Notes: a model not told the origin generated them from the sequence alone. A DNA stretch of 48,019 nucleotides from a bacterium (GCA_030650605.1 JAUSDP010000058.1:1-48019), one strand, 5' to 3'. Counted from the first letter of the stretch, positions 25,883 through 33,883 are shown. A program made the numbers and translations.

Positions 25883-26644
25883 TTACTTATAAACCACTAC
25901 CGCTCGATTGTTCATAATCTTCCAATCAGTAAGGAATTTATCAGTATTCATTTTAATCATGCCGTAGATTGGGTCGAGCAGAATAAGTTTATTGGGGCTA
26001 TCCTGTTTTCCTGTAAAACCTATTAACACTCGAGCATGTTCCCCAGGTCGAGCCTCAATCACTTTCCCATCTTTAGTTTGCCAATAGACTGACGCTCTAT
26101 TGGAAAGTAGGCCCCATACAATTACTGGGTTACCAGATACAACTTCTTTCAGAACCTTCGTCAAATCGGCTTCTCCAATAATCGCTGCATTTCTATAATT
26201 TAAAGCCAGATCAAGAATAGGCTTTTCGTAGACACCGAAGCCTGTGCGATAAAAAATCGAACCGTTGATATCTCCGACAAATCCCTTATCTGGATCTCCC
26301 CAGACACCATACGAAGACATAGGGTCTTTCGTATCAAACACCAATTTTTCTATAAGTTCCGTCTCTGAAACATATATACCATGATACCCAAGCGCCGTTC
26401 TCAATGCGGCCACCTCACAAGTCAGGCCGTTTTCTTGTAGATAATAAGGCATTGAAAGATAGAAAGAATCATCTGTATGCGGTAATACCAGCGCGAGACC
26501 ATTATCTACCAAATAAAAAATAGTCTTCGCAAAGTATTCAAGACGACTTACCTTATGATAAGCGTTATCTTCACGAACCAAAAAAGAATATGCTGATATC
26601 AAAGAAACGATTGCAACAACCACCAATATTTTCTTACCGGACAT
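25883..26644 (-). CDS. exported or membrane-anchored C39-like cysteine peptidase
   Basis: An N-terminal hydrophobic segment (4-22) is followed by a papain-like domain. The catalytic Cys is in NGLTCEVAALR (Cys76), the His in GEHARVLIGF (about 200) and the Asp in LLDPIYG (about 219), in the order of C39 peptidases. C39 proteins cleave after double-glycine leaders or act as surface proteases. It lies upstream of the two surface proteins in the same direction and could process them, although no Gly-Gly leader is obvious in either. Confidence 0.75.
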   Translation of the reverse strand: MSGKKILVVVAIVSLISAYSFLVREDNAYHKVSRLEYFAKTIFYLVDNGLALVLPHTDDSFYLSMPYYLQENGLTCEVAALRTALGYHGIYVSETELIEKLVFDTKDPMSSYGVWGDPDKGFVGDINGSIFYRTGFGVYEKPILDLALNYRNAAIIGEADLTKVLKEVVSGNPVIVWGLLSNRASVYWQTKDGKVIEARPGEHARVLIGFTGKQDSPNKLILLDPIYGMIKMNTDKFLTDWKIMNNRAVVVYK

Positions 26645-26674
26645 TTTTCTAATTATAAATAAATCTAATTAAAC

Positions 26675-26896
26675 TCAAAGTCTCTTGATGATACGCGCCT
26701 TGCCACCATAAGGTTCGAGTTCGAGTAGCACTCTGTCACCCACCAAGACTCTAATGCGATGAAGGCGCATTTTGCCGGAAAGATACGAGAGTATCTCCTC
26801 ATCTGTAATATCAAGTTTGACGCGAAACATAATATTTGGCAGTGATTCAATGATGACTCCAGTCCTTTCCAAATCCAAAGCTTTACTTTGTGGCAT
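26675..26896 (-). CDS. infA: translation initiation factor IF-1
   Basis: 73 aa with the S1-like OB fold: [36 protein letters not shown] and [15 protein letters not shown]. In most bacteria rpmJ follows directly; here four unrelated genes intervene. The gene is preceded by the stop-plus-TATAAATA motif at 26901-26924. Confidence 0.95.
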   Translation of the reverse strand: MPQSKALDLERTGVIIESLPNIMFRVKLDITDEEILSYLSGKMRLHRIRVLVGDRVLLELEPYGGKARIIKRL

Positions 26897-26900
26897 AATT

Positions 26901-26924
26901 ATTTATAGTGAGCCTGTCGAACTA
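26901..26924 (-). promoter_or_regulatory. recurrent stop/promoter-like motif upstream of infA
   Basis: On the minus strand TAG (stop of the preceding gene) is followed by TTCGACAGGCTCACTATAAAT. Related copies lie at 45151-45173, 28269-28291 and 17900-17910. TATAAATA resembles a -10 box placed close to the next ATG. Confidence 0.55.
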
Positions 26925-28250
26925 CTGGATAGGTAATTTTTTCAAGAATATATCGGCGCTATCCTCCGGGAAGGAGCTTTTCCAGAATGGTCTAATGGTA
27001 GCAGACGCACTCACAATAGTTGGGTAATTATTAAGAATAGAAGGAATATCTCTCTTGTGCTTGCCGATTAAATCAGTTTTCAAAGCTACTTCATCAATCC
27101 TCCACACTATAACTGCCTCTCCCTTAACGACGAATTTAATCTCATTTGAGGTTGGAGTATTCGCTGAAACATTAGTTGGGAAGGTAAAGTTAAGAGAGTC
27201 GAGTCCAACTATATCAACCGACTCACCTGGAGTAAGCGTGATTTTATTCAGAACCAAACGATTAGATAAATCACTTCTTTTGAACATAACTCCAAATAAT
27301 TCGGCATGCATGTTTATTTTCACGCTATCTACAGTAGTAGATTCTGTCTGTGGTAAATCCTCAAAAGTGATTGAGGAAAGAGAAGGCAATAAGATGAAAT
27401 CTTCCGGCACTTGAGCTTTAGCCTCGGAGTTAAGTTCTTCTTTCAATGCTATTTCAAGTTGAGCTTTTATCTGTGCTTTATCCTCGCTCTTGACTACTTT
27501 TTCCACACCAGCAAATCCACCTGACATCACTGTTTTTGATCGAGCATAAACGGAGGATGCTAAAGATGTTCCCTTAAGACCTGGCAAAGTAAAATCAGTA
27601 AGACCTATATTAAACTCTTTTCCGGGATTCTCAGCATAAACTGTAACTTCAAGCACGCCTGGATTATCAACACCACCAACTACTTTCTTGCCAGGTATAG
27701 TGATAGCATCTTGTACTTGATAAATTTTACCATCTGGAGTTTCAAAGCGCGTGGTCGCTCTAAATCGCTGTTCAGAAGCGCCGGCATTGTAGATAGCGAT
27801 AACACCACTAGCCCTTCTTTTAACCTCTTCTTCTCCTGATGCAGAGGCCTCCAGACCCTTATCTAGAGAAAGTTTAACAATACTATAAAGAAGTTCACCC
27901 TCCCCGTCCTTACTCGCCGTATATGAATCACCACCAAAAGACACGGCTTGTGATTTTGGAATATAAGCTAGAGTTGCCCCATTGAACATAGAGAACACAG
28001 CAAACATGAGAATTAGAAAAGCTACTCCAAAGGCTAGCCATTTACGCTTACCTCTACCACGACCAATTACTCTAGCTTCTTTTGGCGGAAAAGCGCAATT
28101 GGAATGCGCTAGATTATTAGATGAATGATTCTCTTTGAAAGAAGGGGTTGTTTCATAATTTTCAATTCTCCGACGTCCTTCTGGAATGGGAATATCTCTG
28201 ATACTCCTTTTTCTCTCCGGAACAATAATGTCTTCAATATTTTTTGGCAT
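26922..28250 (-). CDS. single-pass membrane protein with large outer domain
   Basis: 442 aa. A polar cytosolic N-terminus of about 88 residues (Arg-rich, with VPERKRSIRDIPIPEGRRR) leads into a TM (KWLAFGVAFLILMFAVFSMF) and about 330 residues outside. The outer part has beta-rich segments such as ASGVIAIYNAGASEQRFRA and ETPDGKIYQVQDAITIPG, which recall the baseplate J-like proteins annotated in CPR genomes. It may belong to an envelope or pilus-type apparatus, but no partner gene is near. Confidence 0.6.
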   Translation of the reverse strand: MPKNIEDIIVPERKRSIRDIPIPEGRRRIENYETTPSFKENHSSNNLAHSNCAFPPKEARVIGRGRGKRKWLAFGVAFLILMFAVFSMFNGATLAYIPKSQAVSFGGDSYTASKDGEGELLYSIVKLSLDKGLEASASGEEEVKRRASGVIAIYNAGASEQRFRATTRFETPDGKIYQVQDAITIPGKKVVGGVDNPGVLEVTVYAENPGKEFNIGLTDFTLPGLKGTSLASSVYARSKTVMSGGFAGVEKVVKSEDKAQIKAQLEIALKEELNSEAKAQVPEDFILLPSLSSITFEDLPQTESTTVDSVKINMHAELFGVMFKRSDLSNRLVLNKITLTPGESVDIVGLDSLNFTFPTNVSANTPTSNEIKFVVKGEAVIVWRIDEVALKTDLIGKHKRDIPSILNNYPTIVSASATIRPFWKSSFPEDSADIFLKKLPIQ

Positions 28251-28288
28251 CTTTTATATTATAGCTTATTTATATAGAGCAAGTCGAA

Positions 28289-29458
28289 CTATTTTTTAAA
28301 TTTCTGCTCCCCGGCAACGCTCGAGTTTTGTCTATGTTCTTCCATTTGTTTTTGAAATTTAATTTTATCAACATCCACTAATTCTTCAATAATCTCTAGC
28401 GGTAATCCGAAACTAGTAGAAACAACAAACGGATCGACGCCTTTTTTAAGTTGCTTTAATCCATTTTCTAAAGCTATTTTAAATTTATCTATTTCTTCTT
28501 GGACAATTTTAAATATCTCTGGGGATTTGAATTCATATAATTCTTTATAGCTTGGATGTTTGATTACTGCATGAATTACATCATTTAATATTATTAGATC
28601 GCCCCCAAACTTATTTGCATGGATATAAGCATGCCTTAAAAGACGTCTCAGGATGTAACCCCTACCAGTATTTGACGGAGTCACTCCGTCTGAAATAATA
28701 AATACGGAGGTGCGAATGTGGTCTGCAATTATTCTTGAGTTTGCTATCTGCATAATCTGTATAAAAAAATCAGTATCAAAAACTGTCTGCGCTTTCTGAA
28801 TTACTTTTACTAATCTTTCTAGACCCATACCAGTATCTACCCCTTTGACCTTAAGTGGTGCCAGCGTCTCATCTTCACTCTGATAATACTCATTGAAAAC
28901 TATATTCCAAATCTCAATACCATTAACATAGATCTCAGTAGTCGGACCGCAAGGACCTTCAGCACCTGTTGGACCCCAAAAATTATCTTTGCGTCCAAAT
29001 TTTTTTATTATTAAATCTTGATTTATAGATTTCCAAATCTTAGCTGATTCGATATCTTCAGGTACATTGCCTTCACCACTAAATACGGAAACATAATCAA
29101 TTTTCAATCCAAAATCTTTTGTAATAAGTTCGTATGCATATCTTATTGCCTCTTCTTTCCAATAATCACCGAAGCTGAAATTGCCGAGCATTTCAAAGAA
29201 AGTGAGATGGCTTTCATCTCCCACTTCTTCTATATCCGAGGTGCGAACACATTTCTGCGAAGAGGTGAGATTGAGAGCATTGAAATCTTTTTTAGCATTC
29301 GCTTTGCCGACATAATAGGCCTTAAACTGTTGCATTCCAGCAGTAGTGAAGAGGACTGAGGGGTCATTCTCTGGCACGAGCGAAGCCGAGGGTATGACCT
29401 TATGTCCCCGCTTCTCGAAAAATGTTAAAAATCTCCGCCGGATTTCTTCAGATTGCAT
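28289..29458 (-). CDS. alaS: minimal alanine--tRNA ligase (catalytic and tRNA-recognition core only)
   Basis: 389 aa against about 870 for usual AlaRS. The class II core is complete: RRRFLTFFEKRGHKVIPS, TSSQKCVRTSDIEEVG (motif 2 region), NFWGPTGAEGPCGP and motif 3 VDTGMGLERL. The helical tRNA-Ala recognition region with SNTGRGYILRRLLRHAYI follows. The protein stops at HRQNSSVAGEQKFKK, exactly where the editing domain would begin. Editing and C-Ala domains are absent, and the downstream DNA is a different gene, so this is a natural mini-AlaRS rather than a frameshift. It must read G3:U70, which both tRNAs in the window carry. Confidence 0.93.
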   Translation of the reverse strand: MQSEEIRRRFLTFFEKRGHKVIPSASLVPENDPSVLFTTAGMQQFKAYYVGKANAKKDFNALNLTSSQKCVRTSDIEEVGDESHLTFFEMLGNFSFGDYWKEEAIRYAYELITKDFGLKIDYVSVFSGEGNVPEDIESAKIWKSINQDLIIKKFGRKDNFWGPTGAEGPCGPTTEIYVNGIEIWNIVFNEYYQSEDETLAPLKVKGVDTGMGLERLVKVIQKAQTVFDTDFFIQIMQIANSRIIADHIRTSVFIISDGVTPSNTGRGYILRRLLRHAYIHANKFGGDLIILNDVIHAVIKHPSYKELYEFKSPEIFKIVQEEIDKFKIALENGLKQLKKGVDPFVVSTSFGLPLEIIEELVDVDKIKFQKQMEEHRQNSSVAGEQKFKK

Positions 29459-29477
29459 TGAAGATAATATAACATAA

Positions 29478-30083
29478 TTAAACGAGAGTTTTAAGTACTT
29501 TGAAATCTTCTTTGAGAGTACCTAGAAGGTGTTGATTGTAAATTGCGGCGGCGGGATGATAAAGAGACACTAATTTAAAATCTTTGGCGGAAAACACTTT
29601 GCCATGTAGAACACTTATGGAAGAAAGTTCCTTCTCAAGACCGTATCGATGCATGACATATTGCATCGAAAATCGACCAAGTGTAGCCACTACTTTTGGT
29701 TTGATTATTTCAATCTGACGGTCAAGAAACGGCGCATAAATTGCTATTTCGTCTGGTAAAGGATTACGGTTCTTGGGCGGGCGATCTTTGACAATATTTG
29801 TCACGTAGACATCCTTTCTTGCTATATTAATGGAGGTAAGAAGTTCATCAAGTATTTTCCCAGCCCGACCGCAAAACGGTCTGCCAGTCTTAGCTTCATT
29901 TTCTCCTGGCGCCTCACCGATAAACATTATTTGAGCACTGTGACTACCTTCCCCTATCACCGGAAAATATTTATTTTTTATCCGCTCGGCGTAGAGTGGC
30001 GAGCGAATAAGTGCCAACACTTCATCTCTAACTTTCTTTAACTCTTTATCCCGAGCATTGTCGAGGGATTCATCACAATTCAT
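29478..30083 (-). CDS. type 4 uracil-DNA glycosylase family, iron-sulfur ligands missing
   Basis: 201 aa with motif A FIGEAPGENEAKTGRPFCGRAG, read here as GEAPG then GRPFCG, and motif B SLYHPAAAIYN. They give the family-4 uracil recognition frame. The four cysteines that hold the 4Fe-4S cluster in this family are not in place: there is no N-terminal CxxC, the usual KCRPP is KDRPP, and the Cys before PFL is lost (IYAPFL). It removes uracil from DNA if active. The gene overlaps the endonuclease-like gene by 11 bases. Confidence 0.85.
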   Translation of the reverse strand: MNCDESLDNARDKELKKVRDEVLALIRSPLYAERIKNKYFPVIGEGSHSAQIMFIGEAPGENEAKTGRPFCGRAGKILDELLTSINIARKDVYVTNIVKDRPPKNRNPLPDEIAIYAPFLDRQIEIIKPKVVATLGRFSMQYVMHRYGLEKELSSISVLHGKVFSAKDFKLVSLYHPAAAIYNQHLLGTLKEDFKVLKTLV

Positions 30084-30930
30084 TTATTTCATTAATAACT
30101 GGTTTAATATTGAAATTATTGCCAAGAAATTTATTCAGTAATTTTGGATTTTTCTTAATATCAGAACAAAGTACTATCCTATTATCAAGCAAGGTCTTCT
30201 TATCTGTGGACGAGATGGTCATTAGACAAGTGATGGGATGAAGGCTTTCTTCTTCAATCATGTCTTGCAGATTACCTTTCTCCGGATAATTCCACCCTAT
30301 CATAGTCAGGTCTTTGCAAACACCGTAGTGAATAGCGGTACTTGAGAACTTAGTATTGGTAATGAGCCAACAGTCAGTGATATGTCTATTAGCACCACCA
30401 TAGTCAAAGACGTTTTCACGAAGATCATCAAAACGCGCTTTAATGTAGAGTACCACTTTTAAATCCGATTTAGTGCCAAGCTCATTATGAAACTTAGCCT
30501 CGATCATAATTAATTTCTTTTCATTATAGGCCACCACATCAACTTCGTGCGGTACACACACGCCGAGCACAGTTTGACGAGTCTCGCATTTAAATCCTTT
30601 GGTCTCGAGTACTTTGGCGATAAAATCTTCAAATGGGAAACCTGAGGGTCCCAGATCCATCACTGCGCGACGCAGAGAATAACTTCTGGCAATCGGTTTA
30701 CTTATTTCTTGAAGGACAGAAAAGGCATGTGTGTAGATATCATTAGTCGTCATATCTTGGTGAAGCTCGGGCAAGATATGCGATATAACTTTTTCAGTAG
30801 CCTCTTCCGTCGCGCCAGAATGAAGAAGAGAGGCGCGAAGTTTCTCCTCATCAAAGACCTCACGTTTACCATCTGCCTTAAGAACCATTATTTGCTCAGT
30901 TGTTTGTGTCACCCCGTTATTATACCCCAT
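30073..30930 (-). CDS. ATP-cone domain fused to PD-(D/E)XK nuclease-like domain
   Basis: Residues 14-100 form an ATP-cone (VLKADGKREVFDEEKLRASL to RSYSLRRAV), the nucleotide-sensing module of NrdR and class I/III reductases. Residues 105-200 resemble Mrr-type restriction endonucleases: FPFEDFIAKVLETKGF, then HEVDVVAY with the metal Asp and IEAKFHN with the ExK pair. Similar proteins are annotated in CPR genomes without a proven role. It overlaps the UDG gene, suggesting a DNA repair or defence setting. Confidence 0.75.
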   Translation of the reverse strand: MGYNNGVTQTTEQIMVLKADGKREVFDEEKLRASLLHSGATEEATEKVISHILPELHQDMTTNDIYTHAFSVLQEISKPIARSYSLRRAVMDLGPSGFPFEDFIAKVLETKGFKCETRQTVLGVCVPHEVDVVAYNEKKLIMIEAKFHNELGTKSDLKVVLYIKARFDDLRENVFDYGGANRHITDCWLITNTKFSSTAIHYGVCKDLTMIGWNYPEKGNLQDMIEEESLHPITCLMTISSTDKKTLLDNRIVLCSDIKKNPKLLNKFLGNNFNIKPVINEINEL

Positions 30931-30945
30931 GAAGTGGGTCTTCTC

Positions 30946-30973
30946 TTGCCTATTATTAAATTCTGCGTAGTAT
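30946..30973 (+). promoter_or_regulatory. probable promoter of the 87-aa cassette gene
   Basis: TTGCCT (30946-30951), 16 bases, TAGTAT (30968-30973); the start codon follows 46 bases later behind a GGGAGG site. Confidence 0.4.
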
Positions 30974-31018
30974 CATGACTAGACTTGAATATTAGACAAC
31001 CAACATGGGAGGTCGAAG

Positions 31019-31282
31019 ATGTCAAAACAGGAAAGTAAATTGGAGTTCAATGTTATCTGCTGGCTTCTCGGACACAATATTGATGGTAAGATCATTGCAA
31101 AGAGCCGCCGCAAAGCCTCGGGTAAGATAGTGGATGGATGGCAATACTACTGCAAACGTTGCCAGAACCCAGATAACTTCCCAAACCATCAATACCCTGA
31201 TCGGCGCAGTCTATACCGGCGCACCATTCCGGTCTGGATTATTAAGATGCGCAATCGCTGGCACTTTAGGAACTTCAAGTAA
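31019..31282 (+). CDS. 87-aa Cys-containing protein, paralogue of 42885-43226
   Basis: The protein shares with the 113-aa protein at 42885 the frame CW-x-LGHN near residue 14 and YYCKRCQNPD-FP with a CxxC near residue 45, then a basic NRWH end. The three cysteines and a His (C-x3-H, C-x2-C) suggest a small zinc-binding fold like phage-encoded zinc-ribbon proteins (DUF1660-like, tentative). It stands alone with its own promoter, ribosome site (GGGAGG) and terminator. Confidence 0.7.
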   Translation: MSKQESKLEFNVICWLLGHNIDGKIIAKSRRKASGKIVDGWQYYCKRCQNPDNFPNHQYPDRRSLYRRTIPVWIIKMRNRWHFRNFK

Positions 31283-31306
31283 GTGGGTTTCTTCTGGCTA
31301 TGACGT

Positions 31307-31336
31307 AAGCCTGCGATTGGAGGATCGCGGGCTTTT
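31307..31336 (+). terminator. terminator of the 87-aa gene
   Basis: AAGCCTGCGAT (31307-31317) pairs with ATCGCGGGCTT (31324-31334, one G-T pair), followed by a T-run. Confidence 0.8.
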
Positions 31337-31353
31337 TTATATTTAAACAAAAA

Positions 31354-31390
31354 GAAAGCCGCCTCAGGAGAGCGCGGCCCCCTTCGGCGG
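31354..31390 (-). terminator. probable terminator of the 156-aa gene
   Basis: On the minus strand CCGCC (31386-31390) pairs with GGCGG (31359-31363) around a GC-rich loop with inner pairing, then CTTTCTTTTTG. With the preceding terminator it fills much of the 200-base gap 31283-31482. Confidence 0.55.
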
Positions 31391-31482
31391 TAAATTTTCA
31401 ACTGTATTTATCGATTTGGATCGTGTGACCCACTTTCCACACCATCTATGAAATTGTGACCATCGTCTGGCAACAACAGTGC

Positions 31483-31953
31483 CTAGCGTTTCTCGCCCTC
31501 CTCGCCCTGCGCACACCACCTTTCGTGGATTATGCGACAAAGCTCGCCTTCCACGACTTTAACACCGACCCCCTCGAAGACCGATTTAAGAAAGTCAAAC
31601 CCTCCGTCAACGGCCTGATCAAGGAAAACCCAAGGCCTGTAGGGATGTCGAGTAATGGCCTCTGCAATTCTCTTTGCACTACTGTCCGTAGCACAGCGAG
31701 CCCAGTCATACTCATTGACAATAGAAACAATTTCCAGATCCTCATGTTCAGTAATATACTTGAGGGTATCATGTATATTAGATGTTGCCGCGGAAATAAA
31801 AGTCCACCCCTTATGCATTCCTTTTAGCCCATCTTTTACAGACGACCACCAAAAAATATATCGCCCATCCTCTAACCGCCCATCTTCCAACCTCCTATCA
31901 CTCAATCCAAACACCAATACACGAGTATATCTTTTTGTTTCTGGATATCTCAT
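31483..31953 (-). CDS. 156-aa hypothetical protein
   Basis: A soluble protein with LVFGLSDRR, a short direct repeat (RLEDGRLEDGR), YIFWWSSVKDGLKGMHKGWTFI and SIVNEYDWARCATDSSAKR. No known family is recognised. It has a consensus-like AAGGAGG site 6 bases before ATG, a plausible promoter (32008-32035) and a terminator, so it is another solitary cassette. Confidence 0.65.
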   Translation of the reverse strand: MRYPETKRYTRVLVFGLSDRRLEDGRLEDGRYIFWWSSVKDGLKGMHKGWTFISAATSNIHDTLKYITEHEDLEIVSIVNEYDWARCATDSSAKRIAEAITRHPYRPWVFLDQAVDGGFDFLKSVFEGVGVKVVEGELCRIIHERWCAQGEEGEKR

Positions 31954-32007
31954 CTACCACCTCCTTACAAGTTATGAGAAATTAGAAAAACAATCTATTC
32001 TAATATC

Positions 32008-32035
32008 AGAATAACATATGAGGTTCATTTGTAAA
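32008..32035 (-). promoter_or_regulatory. probable promoter of the 156-aa gene
   Basis: TTTACA (32030-32035), 16 bases, TATTCT (32008-32013), 55 bases before ATG 31953. Confidence 0.5.
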
Positions 32036-32076
32036 TAGCTTGGCTTAATTGATTATCTTCCTCGTTCAAATACCCC

Positions 32077-32114
32077 ATACGTTACTTTTACGTGACCGCA
32101 TTATTATAACGTAT
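32077..32114. repeat. 38-bp palindrome-ended repeat, copy A
   Basis: Arms ATACGTTA (32077-32084) and TAACGTAT (32107-32114) are inverted repeats. It lies 24 bases past the stop of the PaaX/Cas2-like gene, in the same orientation as copy B, with which it shares all but about 6 bases. Confidence 0.9.
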
Positions 32115-32138
32115 ATGCAAAAATAGTAGCGGGTTGCA

Positions 32139-32705
32139 TTAAACCAATCCGAACTCCTCTCGCAAATATTTGTCATTTTCTAATTCGTCAACAATCATAT
32201 ACAAAAGATATTTCCCTATCCCGAAATCAGTTTTGAGTAGAGTGATGATATCTTCACAATCATAAGGATAAATCCAGACACTATTTTGAAGACGACGAAT
32301 TCCAGCTTGTCTGAAAAGTATCGTTAAGTCATCTCTAGCTTTCCTTTTCTTTTCCGGAATATCAAAAATCATCACTCTCCATTTCTTGTCCCACCTCTTA
32401 GGTTTTTTCAATCTAAAATCAGCAAACTGCCAACGACGTAGCAAACTTTCCCCCTGAGAGGTTAATTGATAATGCTTACCGTTATAAAAAAGTAGTCCAC
32501 GTTTAACTAGTTTACTCGCTGAGGAACTAATGTATTCTTTCTGTCTCTTATTTGGGAAAATACCAAGCTTGGTAAGTGCTCCTATGACATTGGGAGCAAC
32601 CAGAACCACACTTAATACACCGGCGACTGCTATGGTCTGCAAAATTACGTGTTGCAGATTTTTACGTTTAGTCTTTTTCTGACTTTTGTCCTCTAATTTA
32701 CCCAT
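32139..32705 (-). CDS. PaaX-like winged helix fused to Cas2-like ferredoxin domain
   Basis: 188 aa. A basic N-terminus and hydrophobic helix (VILQTIAVAGVLSVVLVAPN) lead into a winged-helix-like part (RQKEYISSSASKLVKRGLLF, then YQLTSQGESLLRRW). The last 85 residues match the Cas2/PaaX C-terminal fold: WRVMIFDIPEKKRKAR with the strand-1 Asp, LFRQAGIRRLQNSVWIYPYD, and YLLYMIVDEL. No cas1 or CRISPR array is in the window, so this is a stand-alone type often mislabelled as CRISPR Cas2. Its start codon lies inside repeat copy B and copy A follows its stop, so it may bind, regulate from or mobilise these repeats. Confidence 0.8.
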   Translation of the reverse strand: MGKLEDKSQKKTKRKNLQHVILQTIAVAGVLSVVLVAPNVIGALTKLGIFPNKRQKEYISSSASKLVKRGLLFYNGKHYQLTSQGESLLRRWQFADFRLKKPKRWDKKWRVMIFDIPEKKRKARDDLTILFRQAGIRRLQNSVWIYPYDCEDIITLLKTDFGIGKYLLYMIVDELENDKYLREEFGLV

Positions 32706-32741
32706 ACGTTACTTTTACGCGACCACGTAATTATAACGTAT
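32704..32741. repeat. 38-bp palindrome-ended repeat, copy B, overlapping the start codon
   Basis: Arms ATACGTTA (32704-32711) and TAACGTAT (32734-32741). It overlaps the first two bases of the PaaX/Cas2-like start codon (32703-32705), and fills the 5' region where an operator would lie. Confidence 0.9.
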
Positions 32742-32755
32742 AGATAGATTTTTAC

Positions 32756-33883
32756 CTAATGCAAAATTTTATCCATCACTCCGCCGCCCAAGCAGACCTC
32801 ATTATCGTAAAAAACTATTGATTGCCCGAGAGAGAGACCTCGGACTGGTTCTTTAAATTCTACCGTCACAGTATCAGATGTCTGATGTTTGATAATTATA
32901 GGTATTTTTTCCCCACGATATCGTATTCTGGCCGATAGTGAAGATGTTGCAAGTTCATTAATCAAGTTAATATTCTTGATCGTAATTTTGGTTGGTGATA
33001 GAGAAATTATTTCTGGCTCTTTGTTTGAAACCGTAACAGTATTTGTCTTTATATCTTTAGATAATACATAAAAAGCCCCATCTTCTGACTGCTTTTTAAT
33101 AATTTCAAAACCGTGTCTCTCTCCTATGGTGTAGAGTAGGGCCCCTTTGTGGTTCCCTATAATTTCACCTTTAGTATTTAATACATTACCCGGTTTAGTG
33201 GAAATGAAGTGAGAGAGAAATTCATTCATACTGACATCACCTATAAAACAGATACCTTGACTATCCTTCTTTTCAGAAACAGGTAAATGATACCGGCGCG
33301 CTAACTTTCGCACTAAGCTTTTTTCCAAATGACCGATAGGAAAAAGAGTGTGAGCTAGATCATCTTGATTCAGAGTCCAAAGAAAATAACTTTGGTCCTT
33401 TTCTTTATCATTTCCCTCTTTAAGCACGTACCGAGCCCTCCCCTCGGTAAAGTTACCGAGGGGAGGGCTCGGTAAGACACAGCTATAATGTCCCGTAGCG
33501 ATATAATCTGCCCCCAGCTCTCTAGCTTTCTTCCAAAATGCTCCAAATTTTATTTCTCTATTACATAGAACATCTGGATTAGGTGTCCGCCCAGCTTTGT
33601 ATTCGGCTATCATCTCATCAACCACGCCTCTTTTATATTCTTCCTCAAAGTCAAAAAATAAAAAGGGTATATTAAGAGCAATTGAGACTTTCATAGCATC
33701 ACGTCGTTCGTCTCGCCAACTGCAAGGCAGGAAATCAGGCTGCCAGACCTTGATAAAAACGCCGGTAACATTGTAACCGGCATCTTTCAAGAGGGCGGCA
33801 CTTACCGCGGAATCTACTCCCCCAGAAAGTCCAACAAAAACCCTACAAGGAGAGGTACTTCTCAATGTTTCTTTTATGTTCAT
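32756..33883 (-). CDS. mnmA: tRNA-specific 2-thiouridylase MnmA
   Basis: It thiolates U34 of Lys, Glu and Gln tRNAs. The PP-loop is FVGLSGGVDSAVSAALL near the start, with the catalytic Cys pair in PDVLCNREIKFG and KDSQGICFIGDV; the KDQSYFLW block and C-terminal beta-barrel (SPTKITIKNINL, GLSLGQSIVFYDNEVCLGGG) are present. A 42-base palindrome (33431-33472) inserts about 14 residues between GHYSCV and the YVLKEGND segment. ATG 33883 is preferred over the upstream ATGs at 33913 and 33898 because MNIKETLRS directly precedes the core and shortens the overlap with mltG to 41 bases. Confidence 0.95.
   Translation of the reverse strand: MNIKETLRSTSPCRVFVGLSGGVDSAVSAALLKDAGYNVTGVFIKVWQPDFLPCSWRDERRDAMKVSIALNIPFLFFDFEEEYKRGVVDEMIAEYKAGRTPNPDVLCNREIKFGAFWKKARELGADYIATGHYSCVLPSPPLGNFTEGRARYVLKEGNDKEKDQSYFLWTLNQDDLAHTLFPIGHLEKSLVRKLARRYHLPVSEKKDSQGICFIGDVSMNEFLSHFISTKPGNVLNTKGEIIGNHKGALLYTIGERHGFEIIKKQSEDGAFYVLSKDIKTNTVTVSNKEPEIISLSPTKITIKNINLINELATSSLSARIRYRGEKIPIIIKHQTSDTVTVEFKEPVRGLSLGQSIVFYDNEVCLGGGVMDKILH
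33431..33472. repeat. perfect 20-bp-arm palindrome inside mnmA
   Basis: CCGAGCCCTCCCCTCGGTAA (33431-33450) and its exact complement (33453-33472) flank two bases. It is in frame and encodes SPPLGNFTEGRAR. Confidence 0.92.

Noticed and set aside
28289-29458. alaS truncated by frameshift
   Set aside because: No AlaRS-like sequence follows the stop in any frame; a different gene starts within 40 bases.
32139-32705. CRISPR-associated Cas2 of a CRISPR locus
   Set aside because: No cas1, effector or repeat-spacer array lies in the window; the N-terminal winged helix points to the PaaX/Cas2-like stand-alone group.
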